The notes under the pieces: model-generated
Told to the model about the DNA's origin: nothing
Databases searched by the model: none
Seen by the model: the letters and a program-made list of their open reading frames with translations, nothing else
Assembly (NCBI GenBank): GCA_028023455.1
Contig: JAQFVV010000515.1
Span: 64,001-128,000 of the forward strand
Source of the DNA: Epiperipatus broadwayi
Lineage: Eukaryota > Onychophora > Udeonychophora > Euonychophora > Peripatidae
DNA length: 64,000 bases
Direction of reading: 5' to 3'
In this document: positions 1 to 12,200 of the stretch, one piece after another
Layout of the letters: each line of letters begins with the position of its first letter
How positions within the stretch are numbered: position 1 is the stretch's first letter
Program-made: the position numbers and the translations under genes

Positions 1-554
1 TCTCTCAATACCTGAATATGATCTACTGTACTAAAACCACATTTAAATTCAACACCTACTACTATGTACAAAGAACATAGTAGTAGGTGCACGTATATAG
101 ACAAAGTTGAAAGGAAAAGTAGAAATAAACACAAACAAAATTTTTTGTGGATATTTTCTATATTACTCTGGAATAACAGTTACTAGTTAAATAATAATTT
201 TGAATTTGAAAAAAATTATTTTACAACAAACATTTAAAAAGGTCTATTTAATGTTTTATTCTGAATTAAAAAAGAAATCTAAAACAAGCTTGTTTTTATG
301 TTATAATAGATAATATCAATAATTATAAAATTTCCCTATCTATTTTTAATTAGATTAAGAAAAAATTTTAAATCAAATCTTATGATAAAATTTAGTATAA
401 TATACTCTGTTGTTGAAAAGATTAAAAATACTTTTTAAATAAAAAAATTGATTTTAATTAAAATAAATTGGAGTTATTAATTTTTTTTTTTCAAGATAAA
501 GAAAAAAAAAATTAAGTTATTGTTTTCAAATTCATCCAGCCAGTATAAAAGGTG
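1..554. other. AT-rich sequence, nothing recognised
   Basis: Presumed intron 5' to the first visible exon. It contains A- and T-runs, with no open frame or repeat family that I can name. Confidence 0.5.
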
Positions 555-1800
555 GAAGAAAGGAAAAATAGAAGGAACGTAGACTTATGGAATTCACTGA
601 AAAATAAAAAATGGATATTATAAATTCTTTTTTTAAGAAAAATGCTAAACCAAAATGGACATGGAAGCATCGAAATGAAAGTACAGAAAAGCTGGATTAT
701 ATTTGACTAACAGAAAATCTGTATTTTAAGATTGTAGAGTTTTTAATGGATTCAACACTTTAATACTAAAAGTGATCTGCAATAGTAAGGTATAAGCGTT
801 AATACAAACTAGAGAGGAAAAAAGTTAATAATGATATAAGACAATATAATTATGAATTGGCAAAGAAAGCTATAGAAAAGAATAAAATTCTCAAAATTGT
901 AAAACAACATCTTGGTATTAGAGGGAAACGCAAATGAGAAAAAATAATGAAATTATTACTAAAAAAAGAAATGACAATATGAAATATATGGAAGAGTTCT
1001 ATGAAGAATTATATAGTAACAAAAATTAAAAAATGAAGTATTTTCTGTAGCTATTATATCTTCTGAATTGGCCAGTATTTTAAATGAAGTAAGATATGCA
1101 ATTAAATCTATGTAAAAAGAAAAAGCCACAGGAAATGATGTTTACTTATTGTTGATATCTTAAAAGAATCAGATGAAGAAATAAAACAATTGTTGGCAAA
1201 GCTATATATTAAATGTTAAAAAAAAAAAAGTACCAGATGATCATAGAATTCTGTAATAATATTGTAGTTTAAGAAAGGTGATAAAGAAGACGTAAAGAAT
1301 TACAAATCTAGGAGTCTTTCATAAGCTGTATGCAACATTTTTTCCAAAATAATATCAACTTGTCTATTGTATATTTTGGATTTTAACTAATTAAAAAAAC
1401 AAGATGAATTTAAACATTGGATCACTTTAATGTACTCACAGAAATTATAGAAAGGGCCAATAAATGTGAGATACTTTTATATTTAGGATTTGTAGATTAT
1501 GAAAAGGCATTTTATTCTATAAGTATTTCTACAATGATTAAAACATTGGATTATCAAGATATAGACATATTTAAAATATAATTGTCAAAATGCAATATCT
1601 CACAAATCCACTGCTGTGATATATGTTTTGCTAAGTCATATCCTAAAACTAGACTTCTAATGGAACTAAACATTTATTTAAATGAGGGCTTCTTTATTTT
1701 TGGCTATTCAGACAATAGACAATCTAGCTTGTGTTTCAGTTATTGGTTGCTAAATGGATATCAGGATATTTTTTAAAAGATGGTGAAAAACAAGGAAAAG
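555..1800 (+). pseudogene. Decayed RTE-type LINE: endonuclease end into reverse transcriptase
   Basis: Not open, but several frames carry conserved pieces in the right order. At about 652-704 is WTWKHRNESTEKLDYI, the end of an apurinic-type endonuclease (W-T-W-x-S-P-N-G-x-x-x-x-E-I-D-Y-I). A linker rich in E/K follows. At about 1270-1320 KKGDKEDVKNY recalls K-K-G-D-x-x-D-x-x-N-Y-R-P-I-S, and at about 1489-1525 FVDYEKAFYSI is the RT palm motif (F-x-D-x-x-K-A-F-D). Many stops and small indels interrupt it, so it is an old inactive copy. The assignment rests on motif order. Confidence 0.6.
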
Positions 1801-2039
1801 GTGCTAAAAACCTCAAATTGGTAGATAGCTTGCAAGTAAAGTGATGCAAGATAGATTAAATATTGCAGTCAGGTGTAGATTATATGTAAGCTTGAGAAAT
1901 TTGTGTATTATTTTGTATGCATGTAATCACTTTCATCCAGTGTGTTTATGCAAAGTATTTCACTTTTTTACTTATAACCATGAAATCATTGTATTAAAAA
2001 ACTCTAAATCTAATTGTAAAAATGTGTAGATAGTCTTTG

Positions 2040-2660
2040 CTTTTGTATTTATTTGTGGACCAACTAAATCAACTGCCTGTAAGACTACTGTTTTAACTAA
2101 TTTGTTTGTGAAAATGAGACTTGGATATCATATGACAACATAAAGGCATTAGAAAAGAATCATTTAAAGATGTAAAATTTTAAAAATACAATGGCAATAT
2201 TATAAAGTCGACCAATACTATGTAGAATCCACTATTACAAATTCAGATCTTCATTGAATTCAACATGTAAAACAATTGAATAGTACAAAACTTCATAAAA
2301 GGGTGTTTCGTGGTGAACTTGAACATGGATTTTGTGGAAAAAGTAGACTCTACATTATAAAGATTATTTCAAAGACATTCTAAAGAAATGCGATGTTGAT
2401 TGTTTGACATTGAATAGAATGCATTGGAGAATTGTAACTTGATATGGTGTTGAAATATTTCAGAAAAAAAGTTTTCTGAAGTTAAAAGACAACATCACTA
2501 AATATCAAACAAACAGACTAATGTTCTATATATAGATGCATTCATGGTTCACCGATTGATTTGTGTAGTCATTGTAAAACTCTTATGATAATGACTTAAG
2601 ATAACATAAGTAAAAACTTAAGACCTCTATTTTAAGGGAATGACAATTCTGTTTCAAGAC
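2040..2660 (+). pseudogene. C-terminal relic of the second LINE lineage
   Basis: Nucleotide resemblance to 25870-26715 and 44820-45555 defines this family. Shared landmarks are gagac-tggatatc (E-T-W-I-S), gaacttgaacatggattt, the phrase gatggtgttgaaatatttcag-like near 2440-2460, aaatatcaaacaaa, and a closing tttgtgtagtcattgtaaaactc. In the other two copies a tailed-tRNA element interrupts the part after gttgaaatatttca; this copy (about 2450-2600) shows the uninterrupted sequence. Confidence 0.55.
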
Positions 2661-2947
2661 CAATTGGTTTTATTTTAGATACCTCATGTAAAGACTGTTT
2701 TGGGCTGAGTGAGATGATATTTTATAATAAATGGTAAACTTTAAAATAGCTAGCCATGTGCAATGTTAAACTCCCCCAAAACTCAATAAAGCTACATATG
2801 ATTGTGTTTATAAAACATTGTTTTAAAAATAATAATGCCGATAGTATGGGTTTCAGAGACCAAGATTAAATATGATGAATAGTTTATAATTAATTCAATT
2901 GCCATTGTTAAGATACTTACTTATATTATTTTTTCTTCTTCTCATAG
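2661..2947. other. AT-rich intron end before the first visible exon
   Basis: No family recognised. It ends in the pyrimidine tract and acceptor used by the receptor exon at 2948. Confidence 0.5.
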
Positions 2948-3174
2948 ATTCTATTAATTTAAGTCGAAACGGTGATATTTTTCAAGAGGTTGCAGCTCAG
3001 ATTTTATTTTCTTCAATCAGGAGGGCAAGAAATAATGATATTTTCCAAACTCTACCCATCCAAGATCAGATTGCAATTTTAGACGAAGTATGGAGTGAAA
3101 TATTTCTTTTACAGGCTGCTTATTGGCCTTTAGATATCACTGCCATGTTAAAACATGCTTACACAGATTTTCAG
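2948..3174 (+). CDS. NR2E-group nuclear receptor, LBD exon (helices 3-5 region)
   Basis: Internal exon encoding the first half of a nuclear receptor ligand-binding domain. A pyrimidine-rich tract ending in ctcatag precedes it, and cag|gtaatt closes it in phase 0. The reading frame enters at the second base of a codon, so an upstream exon supplies one base. The translation contains the LBD signature: F-Q-T-LPIQDQIAILDEVWSEIF follows a basic stretch (RRARNN), and the DQ pair and W-S-E-x-F-L-L are the hallmark of the helix 3-5 surface. The W-P-L-D that follows matches W-S-L-P in the tailless/PNR group as I remember it. A methionine at 2899 lies in the intronic tract and is not the start. The DNA-binding domain is not in the window. 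I am confident of the superfamily and fairly confident of the NR2E group, but cannot choose between NR2E3/Hr51, Hr83/NR2E6, tailless and dissatisfaction. Confidence 0.88.
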
Positions 3175-3300
3175 GTAATTTTTCTTTTATATTTTTTAAA
3201 ATATATATATATTGTAATGATAATCATCCTTTTAACAATGGTAATTGATCAAAATAACAAATTAATAAAAATAAAAAAAATATTTGCACATTAAATTTTA

Positions 3301-6300
3301 GTTTAGAGGAACTAAGAATATCTAGCAGGCGATGTTATACATAGTGGAGTGACTACACAAGATTGATTTTCAGTAATTAATTTATAATAGTCATGGTCAA
3401 TGACCAGACTAGACACAGATAAAAGAAACCTTTATGCAGATATAATTATGTTTCCTGATCGCTACCTACTCCACATTAGTAATGACAAAATAAATAATCT
3501 ATTCAGAATTCGGATGAAAAATAAGCAAATAAAAATTATTAACAATAACAATAATTTTAATTACCAAACAGAATGAGAATAATATATATAATTGTATTAA
3601 TATATTTATGTCTAATATTGTATGAAGAGCATGGGTGATAGGTAATATCTTTGTTGGTTCATAAAAAGTTCATATTTAATTCATTCATTTACCTATTTAT
3701 ACCTTCGTGAGCTCACATTTATTAGCATGTGAATGTAGATATATGGCCATCAAAATCATTATTTTAAACGTTAGTAAGCAATATTAACATTTTAACTTTG
3801 TCATGGCTTGTTTCAATAGTAGCTTATTCCCATGTAGTTTTATTAAGAGTATCTAAGCCACATAGATTTATAAATCAATTCATAGAAGACTATTTCTATT
3901 GATAATTAATTAGAGGGCAATTTTTCTTATAGGAAATACCACACATTTTTAGTTTCAGACAGTAATTAATAAACTGCTAAAGTCAAAGTTAATTTCCAAG
4001 GCATTTCTTAGTTTATAGTCAGTCAGCTGCACCACTTGAAATATAAGAAGTGAGACATTCTATAGTTTTACCCCAGAAACTATATTATCAACTTAAAACA
4101 ATCATTAAAATTTTCTTGACTTCCTCCTGTAAGTGACACAGGAATAAAAAAGTTGATTCCCTCCTTTTGTTTAAAGCAGACGATCCGAGAGTTTCCAATG
4201 GTTCCCATAGCAACTTAGTATTATTAATAGTTGCTTTTATTTTAAAATAAAAAATCATAATACAATTTTAATTTGTACAATTATTATTATTATTTAAATT
4301 ACTTTATAATTTATTTACATACACAACTTTATACATTTTTAGAATACATTAACATTTACCAAAAAACAATACATGTAAATTCAATCCTAGAGGTTACAAT
4401 ATATTTAATAAAACAGTGCTTTGATTGATTAAGTTAGAATTTATTTGGAGTTTTATATAAAACAAATTATACCAAAAGAAGATATAGCAAACAATAATTA
4501 TTTTATCATTGGTTATTAAGTTAACTGAATTTATAAGGGCATACTTTTAAGGACGATTTCTCACATGTTATTAATAACCATTATTAGGCTAGGGATTGTT
4601 ATATTAATAGATTAAGTTGTAATAAAATATAATAGACAAATACATTTGGAAAAGTTTGATAATCTGGGCCAATTGAAATTAGTTCCACAGAAATGCGAGA
4701 GTCGTGATGAGAAGTAAATCTGAAAATATATAATTAATAACATTTTTTATTTAATACCTTATATAGTTTAATGCAGTTGTAGAATAGGGGGCATGGGCCC
4801 CCATCCATGAATTGGTTCCGTCATTTCTGATACTTCAGTGACATATGTCAAATATTAACGTTTAAAATGTCTATGCTTGAAAACTTACATTTATAATAAA
4901 CAATGCTAATATTATTAATATATTATGTAGAAAATAAGTTTAATTGTAAAAATAAAATGTTGAAATATGGAGGACTTTGTACAAATTTCTCACTAAAGCC
5001 TCTTCAAAATTGAAAAATGGAGTTTGCTGTTAAATGGATTAAAATACAGAATGTGTGTACATTTATATAGCATAAAATTTATATGTAGCAGTAATAAATC
5101 AATAAATCAAAACAATGCTTTGTAATTCTGTTTGGATAATAGATATTTTTGAATTAATGGTGTTTGGATTAATAATATTCTACCTGTATTTATCCTGATA
5201 AATGAGGATATCTTCAACGCTGTTTTTGATCTAGCCTTACAATCTGTAATGTTAATAATGTTATTAAAAATCAAATTTTCTTATAAATACATTTCAATTA
5301 TATATTTCTATAAATGTTAAAAAAATAAAGTCATCACATAAATGCAAAACAAAACAAAAACTTATAAAAAATAAATATAATCAATAAATGAACGAATTAT
5401 ACTTAACATCTTTTGATGAGTTAAAACTTGTAAATTTAAGCATACATCCTGGTTCTTGAGTATAATGAAATAAAAGCATTAAAAGAGAGAGGGGGAGGGG
5501 GAGAAAATGGCATGATATTACAAAGCATATAAATATATAAGTTCTTTATTAAATTAATTTTTTAAATTTTATTTTAAATGAAGTGTATTAATTTCTCATT
5601 TAGTACTATTATAAATGAAGGATAATAACAATTTTTATGCATTTTACACAATAAAATATTTTATTATTTTACACTTTCCAAAATATCTGATACTCTTTTT
5701 CAGAGCTGTAATTTATACACACACACTTAAATATATTATTATAGAAAATTAAACACATAAAACAATTTTCTTTTATAAATAATATGCTACAAAAATTTAC
5801 ATAATTTAAATCAATCTGGTTTGTTAATATTCAGTTTATATTTATATTAAAATAGATGCAATATGCAATTTTAATTATAATTAATTTTAAATATTTAAGT
5901 TTGTTTTTTTAAATATTATTTTTAGAATTATTTGAAAGGCCCTAGTGACAATTCCACTCCTATTTTCTCTTTTTGTACTGGTGCATAATCTTGCCCGTTC
6001 ATAAAAATTATTGACCAAAATATTTCTTATTTGAATTACAATATACCTTAATACTTTCAAAATTAAACTTATTATTAAACTTATTATTTTTAAACTTATT
6101 ATTATTTTCAACATTTAACAAAATATTTTTTACAGGTATTTATGAAAACAATTCTTGTTATCCAGTAAAAACAGCTTCAACTTTATCATGACTACATTTT
6201 TACAACTTGTCTTCTTAAGAACAAATATTTTCAAATAAAATCTAATTATAATCATATCGTTTTTTGGTTTAAAATTAATATTTTACAAATATGTCATATA

Positions 6301-6899
6301 AATAGGTCTAAATATGTAAATAAATTACTGAAAAATACAATTTTTCTTTTTTAAATACTAAAACACAAAAAGTACATTCAGAATTATCTCAAATCAAATA
6401 ATTTATTAATCAGTAAATTGGTTTCTTTGTATTATGATACATCTAACTAGGGCAGTGTCAGCTTTCTTTTATGTAAAAAAAATGGCATGATATTTGCATG
6501 AGACTGTGTGATACTAACATCTTCAGATTTTTTTAAACTAATAATTTTAGTTCTGATTTCTATGTAAAAAAGTGCAAACTGGAAAACTAACATATCAGAT
6601 AACTGCAAAATAGCAAAGAAAAGCTAAAGTAATAGCAATGCCAAAAATAACACTCCAAAGTTAGCAACTAAATTATTACAGATTAAATCTATCATTAGAC
6701 TTTGTACTATATTTTCTAAAATATATATCTACTTTATATTTTCTAAAATATATATCTACTCACATATTAAAATATTTAAAAATTAAAATTTCTTCTAACT
6801 TCCATTCACAATTTTTTAAAAACTGTTGAAGAAAAATATTTAAATCTCCTTTGTCTATTACTTCCTCTTTATTTATTTTCCATAAACATATCTGCAATC

Positions 6900-6900
<1 letters not shown>
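3301..6900. other. AT-rich intron stretch, no gene recognised
   Basis: Nothing codes convincingly. About 4870-4990 is related to 58860-59010: both contain ttaattgtaaaaataaaatg followed by ttgaaatat or ttcaaatat, so one dispersed AT-rich repeat is present. A purine run sits near 5484-5505. Confidence 0.5.
6705..6762. repeat. Short tandem duplication, about 27 bp unit
   Basis: tattttctaaaatatatatc is followed by tact and then repeated directly, giving two adjacent near-identical units. Confidence 0.75.

Positions 6901-6976
<76 letters not shown>
6901..6976. repeat. (ATT)n microsatellite
   Basis: About 25 uninterrupted ATT units. An agttcataaaaag-family SINE lies 190 bp to the right with its AT-rich 3' side facing the array, as at 63.4 kb. 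Confidence 0.95.
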
Positions 6977-6977
<1 letters not shown>

Positions 6978-7164
6978 AAAAGAAAAACGATATAAAAAAA
7001 ATCTAATTCTACAAATTAATTGCTGTTAAAGAAATCTAATATCTTATTTTTAATTTCTTACTATTTTATTTTTATCGTATATTTAATATCTTATTTCCTT
7101 AACTCATACTTTATTAATTTATTTTTTAATTAAATTAATAAAATAAAAATAATTATTGGATAAT

Positions 7165-7280
7165 TTCTCAAGAGTTCATAAAAAGAGTCCAAGCACTGGA
7201 AATGAGAGCCGAGTCACAATCTATATATCTTGGGCTCCAGGATATACCACTTTACAACTGTGGTAAACCACACAGGACAG
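7165..7280 (-). mobile_element. SINE, agttcataagaa family, copy 1
   Basis: Read on the - strand it has a tRNA-like head (tgtggtttaccac, then a B-box-like region), a middle ending in ccaagatatata, and the family landmark tttttatgaactct, followed by an AT-rich tail. Related to 8871-8984, 9295-9410, 41990-42100 and 63515-63580. Confidence 0.6.
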
Positions 7281-8505
7281 CAAATTAATAACCATTCACA
7301 CAGACATATGTATATATAATTAATGTTAATAAATCATTGCACTAATAACATCTTTGCACTTGAATACTTATTATTTTTATATTAGGCCTAAGTTTTCTAA
7401 TTTTCAGGTTTCTTTAATCTTTTTATTTCTTCTATTGTATCATTTTTATATTTCTAATTTAATAAAAAAAATAATTATTTTTACATTTATTGATATCTTG
7501 TTCCTTAAAAAACTGCAACCATTGTAAAATAAATTTTGGTGTCATCAAGTCACTTCAGAGCAGATTTGAAAACTAAAGATCCCTAGATAGAAGCTTAACT
7601 TTGTCATTGTAGTTTATTCAAAAGTCACATAGTCTTTTGAGAAGTACTGTGAACTTCATTGTAAAAAGCAAATATGTTCAAATATTTATATATATTAATG
7701 AGGGTAAAATTCAGTAGTCTCATCATTTTGATTTTCAATTTATTTGTAAGTAAAATAGATTAATAAATAACTTTGGGGTTTTAAGATTATTCTAATAAAC
7801 AATTTATTCGAGAGAAAAGTTTGCAGCTCTTATATGATTTATTCCTTTTTCTTCCAAGCTCACAAAGCAACATTCTTCTCATCTTCTTTGTATTTTATAG
7901 TGATTTAAAATAATCATCTATTTATTTACTTTTTACCGCTTGATAAAAGAGGCAGACTTAAGCTTTACTTTCTGCCTCATTGTATATAAAGATGAGCAAC
8001 TAATAGATCTCAAAGCATCTTAATGATTAAAGCAAGATTGTTAGAGCAGAAACTCGTATATAAAAATGATTTTGAATGCATATTTTCAAATATTGCTATG
8101 GTCCAAAGAATTCTACCAATATACCTGTAATGATACTAACAAGTAAACCAAGTTTTCTACATTAAAAAAAAAAAAGGTTAAATTTATAGACAGTAATCAC
8201 GTGATCTACCAATAATTTATTTAGAAATGACTTTATCTAAAACAATGAATTATAGGGAAATTATCAAGCTATTTTCATACAACAAAAACCACAAATATAA
8301 TCTGTGAGATTTTTGAATTAAAATTTATTTTGTTTTATTTTTGTGCATTTCTTAAAAATTAATTTTATTAATTTTTGTAGTTGCTTTTTTAAAAAAATAT
8401 ATAATTTTTGTAAATATATATTTTTACTTATTACATCCACTGTTTTATTCAATAGATCATTTTCAATAATAAATAAACTTTTTAAATAATTAGCCCAATG
8501 CAGAG
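7281..8505. other. AT-rich intron stretch, nothing recognised
   Basis: No open frame with protein-like content, and no repeat family I could pair within the window. Confidence 0.45.
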
Positions 8506-8510
8506 TAAAA

Positions 8511-8590
8511 GCCTTTCCAACGAGAAGACCGTGTTAGCCAGACTTGTCAATCAATGGCCAAGTGGTGAGGGCTTGAGATATTTTTTAATC
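8511..8590. repeat. Dispersed repeat, pair with 23985-24100
   Basis: Both contain gcctttccaac or gtctttccaac, then agacttgtcaatc or agacttatcaatt, then tggtgagggcttgag or gatgagggcgtgag in the same order. This suggests a diverged SINE-like element. No promoter boxes could be placed securely. Confidence 0.45.
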
Positions 8591-8870
8591 TTTGTTTTAT
8601 ACGCTTATTAAATATAACTGGATTATAATTTTCCTATCCATATGAATAGTTTAATGAGTTGGATAGACGTGACTAGTAGATTCACTATTTCAGTACAACG
8701 AGAATCTTCTAAATAAATACTGATAGCTTTTCAGACCATGAATTTCTTATTCTTAAAGTTTGGAGATAATAACTACTAAATTTATTACTCTAATGCATGT
8801 TAGCGAGCAACTTATCCGTAATCGTTTACTAGGTAAATAATCACATAGTAGTAATATTCTGATGGCTTTA

Positions 8871-8984
8871 CTGCTCGAGAGTTCATAGGAAGTTCGACTG
8901 CCAGAAGTATAGAACCGGAATCGATCCTAGGACACATTTTCCAAAATATGCCAGTTTACCATTGCGCTAAACCGCACAAGGGTC
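8871..8984 (-). mobile_element. SINE, agttcataagaa family, copy 2
   Basis: Best-preserved tRNA-like head of this family. On the - strand gtgcggtttagcgcaatgg gives an A-box-like segment and ggatcgattccgg a B-box-like segment, followed by the family middle and cctatgaactctcgag. The parent tRNA cannot be decided. Confidence 0.65.
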
Positions 8985-9294
8985 GCAATAGTAGTTGACA
9001 ATGATAAGAACATATGGAATGGATATTAAAAATCCGCCTTTGATCGATTACTTTATCAAAGAAAATCAAAAAATTGCCTTTCGATTAAAAATAATTTCAG
9101 AAGCACGCGTAGATATGTATAAGATATTTTTTTTTTTTTTTTAAAGTTATATAATTGACTAAAATATGTCTCCACAGTTTTTTGATAGATTGCTATTGTT
9201 TTTAGTTCTATTCTTATTTATGTTTACATAATGAGACAAAGAAATCAGGTTGAGTTCAGTCGTTAAAATTATTGAATAATAATCGAATAGATAA

Positions 9295-9410
9295 TTGCTC
9301 GCGAGTTCATAAGAAGTTGGAAGACCGGAAATAACGGAACAAAGCTGCAATCCGTAGATCTTGAGCTCCGATAGCCCACTACTCTACTGCCGCACTCAGT
9401 CATGTGGGAC
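9295..9410 (-). mobile_element. SINE, agttcataagaa family, copy 3
   Basis: The - strand reads gtgcggcagtagagtagtgg, then gagctcaagatct, then tccggtcttccaacttct and tatgaactcgcgagc, followed by an AT-rich tail (gattattattcaataat). It lies 310 bp from copy 2 in the same orientation. Confidence 0.65.
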
Positions 9411-9412
9411 GT

Positions 9413-10435
9413 TAAAACTGTTTAATATTTAATTATTATTTCAAGTTTCTTTAGCGTCACAATTTTTTTTCATATCAACTTAGCCAATTTTAATTTAATT
9501 ACAGATTGATGATTATAGAAGTGGGTATGTGGCAGAGGTATTTGGATAGTAAAAGAAATGTTATAAATATCGCAATAACAAAATCGTAAAACAAAATATA
9601 CGTATGACATAGAATTTAAAAACCGTAATAAATCATTAAGTTTTTTTCTCTTGACTAAATGTAATGAATAAAAAAAGAAGAAAGTTAGTTTTAGTTAACT
9701 TGTTTTCTAAACAAAATATTCCAAGTTACAGAATCGAACATGTTTCCCTTTGAAAAGTTACACACGTTTTGGTTTTATTAAGCAATGGTAAACTAAAATT
9801 CGAGGCTAAGTAAATATCAGTCGCATAATATCCTTCCCCCTAATTATTACGGCTATTGGTGATTTAATTATAACAATCTAATATTTTTTTTTACAAAATG
9901 ATCAATAGCGTTACGGTAGATAGAAAGCTAATAGAATGTTATTCAAAATTTCACGGCTCCATTGTTTCGACGCTAAAGGTAGTTTCCTAGAAAAGTTATG
10001 TATCTGATTTATTAATTAATTTAAAGATGTTGCTTTTCAATCTTGTCTAAAAATATTACTTCAACTAATTTTGAAACTTTAAAATTAATAGTTAACGTGT
10101 ATGTGTTTATTTGAAAATAAATTTTATTTGACGCTGTTAAATAGTCGGTATAGTTAATGAAAGCGTGCAATTATGTCATTTAATTGAAAAGTAAACGCTT
10201 TTATTTCCGAAAATATTAAGAGCGTGGTAGTAATTATGATTAAATCTCCCGTCTAATTTAACCACATAGCAATTACTAAGTCTTTTTGTTGAACTAGATC
10301 GTATCTACCATTAACTTAAGGAATAAAAAATATCCATGCTGACAGCTTTTTTAAATTTTACTTATTGGTTTTCTTTTTTAAAATTAAAGACTTTATTCAA
10401 AATAAATTATATATAACTATTAGTATATTTAATTA
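9413..10435. other. CpG-richer intron stretch with one exon-like open frame
   Basis: CG dinucleotides are visibly more frequent than in surrounding intron. At 9898-9978 an ATG opens 27 codons that run straight into aag|gtagtt, a donor-like site. No acceptor or family match supports it, so it is not called as a gene. Confidence 0.3.
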
Positions 10436-10440
10436 GAGGA

Positions 10441-10530
10441 AATTTGAACTCAGACTTTCATAACTCCCTTCTGTCATTCAGTCTATCTTATACAACCGAT
10501 ACACATGACCACAAAATACTATTAGTATAT
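10441..10530 (+). repeat. Partial copy of the gagcacagactttca foldback family
   Basis: ttgaactcagactttca and then ctatcttatacaaccgat match, in the same order, the reverse complement of 59630-59745. They also resemble the arms at 11045 and 55205 (cacagactttca, then ctatct and acactgatacac). Only one arm is seen. Confidence 0.5.
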
Positions 10531-10639
10531 ATTTTTGTTTATTTTTTAATCAACAACCATAAAAAAAATCTCAGAAAATATTTTTCCTTAAAGTTCTATT
10601 TTCATGACCTGTTATTTAAAGTCAAAAGATAGATTCCAC

Positions 10640-10824
10640 ATAGTAAATCGCAAATATTCTGCAAGCTTTTTTACCTCTTGCTCAACCTTTCAATTACTTT
10701 TATACTCTTTTCCAAATCCACATTTTTTCTTCACTAATTATCCACGTTCTAGCTCCGTATAAATTTATACGCCAAATAAAACATTTATCAAACTTCTTTC
10801 TTTGGTCTAATTTCAGCGATTCAT
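10640..10824 (-). pseudogene. C-terminal LINE fragment, third lineage
   Basis: The - strand translation reads KKFDKCFIWRINLYGARTWI, then ISEEKMWIWKRV. This fits the LINE post-RT block K-x-x-V-W-S-V-L-L-Y-G-x-E-T-W-T followed by M-W-x-W-R-R-M. Only about 55 codons are readable. A tailed-tRNA element has inserted at its edge. Confidence 0.5.
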
Positions 10825-10838
10825 AGAATAATGTAGTT

Positions 10839-10940
10839 TTTTTTTTTTTTTTCATATGTCAAATGCGTTGATCGGGAAGCGAACCCGGGCCAGCTGCTTG
10901 GAAGGCAGTTATGCTAACCGCTAGGCCACCAACGGGTGAC
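10839..10940 (-). mobile_element. Tailed-tRNA SINE (Gly-TCC type) with target-site duplication
   Basis: On the - strand a tRNA-like head (cgttggtggcctagcgg, anticodon loop cttccaa = TCC, then cccgggttcgcttccc) ends in the matching acceptor side atcaacgc. It is followed by attt gacatatg and a poly(A) of about 14. The 5' acceptor strand is damaged (ccgttgg against gcgttgg). Flanks agaataatgtagtt (10825-10838) and agaataatctagtt (10941-10954) are a 14 bp duplication with one mismatch, so the insertion was by reverse transcription of a tailed RNA. It is not a functional tRNA gene. Confidence 0.88.
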
Positions 10941-11044
10941 AGAATAATCTAGTTATTTCAAGTCTGTTCAGCCATTGCATTTTTTCATTTTATTTATTAA
11001 TAACTGAAACACAGGCTTGTTATATACCTGTGGCTATATATATG

Positions 11045-11312
11045 TAATATAGGGTATATGAGCACAGACTTTCACACCACCCACCTCTCTCCACTCTATC
11101 TAATAACACTGATACACCTAAACACATATATGCTGAAAAGATAAACAATCACCAATATACGTATTTCATGCTAAACCAGCAATCATCATGAAATACGTAT
11201 ATTGGTGATTGTTTATCTTTTCAGCATATATGTGTTTAGGTGTATCAGTGTTATTAGATAGAGTGGAGAGAGGTGGGTGGTGTGAAAGTCTGTGCTCATA
11301 TACCCTATATTA
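11045..11312. repeat. Perfect inverted repeat (foldback), 125 bp arms, 18 bp loop
   Basis: Arms 11045-11169 and 11188-11312 are complementary at every base I checked; the loop is gctaaaccagcaatcatc. The arms contain gagcacagactttca, ctatctaataacactgatac and accaatatacgtatttcat, which recur in the larger palindrome at 55205-55851 and singly at 10441 and 59620. Upstream, acaggcttgttatatacctg also matches the left flank at 55160. Probably a foldback transposon or a very young hairpin duplication. Confidence 0.95.
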
Positions 11313-11955
11313 TATTTTATTTATTATAAATTTTTTTTATGGATACTTTATTGTCAATTGTCCAACTTTCCAAATATTTAAAGCTAACTTCCTTTATAAT
11401 ATTTATTCTTAATTTTTTTTCCTCTAGCTATTTTCATGTTTTAGATTTACCATATTAGCAATAAACTTCCATCCTCAACTTTCTTTGTACATTTTATTAA
11501 GCATATCTTTATATCTGCAAATAATTAATTTACTTTAAGAAAATCTGATTCTTACACAAATTTTTCAATAAACGTCATTTCTTCCAATCTAGTGCTTCCT
11601 TTTTAAATACAACCAACAAAATAATACAATTTACTCTATTAAGTATCATTCTCTCTATATATATCTTTCAATAATAGTTTCCAACATTCATCCAATTGTA
11701 TCTCTTTCTCAATCTAAGCTATTCATCATCTAGTAACATGTAAAATGAAATACAATCAAAATTGAATGAGTAGATCCAATTTTGTAAACAGAAATTTAAT
11801 CTAAAAATCAAATTTGAATTGAATTATTTAATTTTTAGTAGTCTTTAATATAATAATTAATGGATGTTTAATTTTATTATGATAATGGTATATCAGCTAT
11901 TTTTTGATATTTAAAGTGCATAGAAAAATGTATTGTTAGATTATGTCTAATCTAT
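11313..11955. other. AT-rich, pyrimidine-biased stretch, possibly degenerate LINE
   Basis: On the - strand short phrases such as DECWKLLLKDIYREN are readable, but no diagnostic motif supports a firm call. Confidence 0.25.
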
Positions 11956-11959
11956 TTAC

Positions 11960-12200
11960 AATTCTCTATTTTAGTCTGGAGATGGCTTTTTAACCATATG
12001 GAAGATTATAAATAATTTTTAAAAAATCCTTGTTATGAGTATTGAAAGAAAATCGCTAGCCATTCTCCAGAGTTATAAATTTTATTACAAATGTCAACGA
12101 ATTCTCTCAAACCATTTTTCTTCACAGCATTAGAAATGACAACATTTCACTAAAAATGGCATCTCAAATGGCTGACTTATGTCAAATAACATTTAATCTT
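11960..12200 (-). pseudogene. LINE reverse transcriptase fragment
   Basis: The - strand reads GLREFVDICNKIYNSGEW, like the RT segment x-L-x-x-I-C-N-x-I-Y-x-x-G-x-W-P before the K-K-G-D block. It is too short to assign to a lineage. Confidence 0.4.

Noticed and set aside
2899-2947. ATG in frame with the first receptor exon
   Set aside because: The leucine- and phenylalanine-rich lead is the pyrimidine tract of the acceptor, and the LBD signature needs upstream DNA-binding exons.
10839-10940. tRNA-Gly(UCC) gene (and the seven other tRNA-like copies)
   Set aside because: Poly(A) tails, target duplications, mismatched acceptor stems and mutated arms show retroposed copies; no copy was accepted as a functional tRNA gene.
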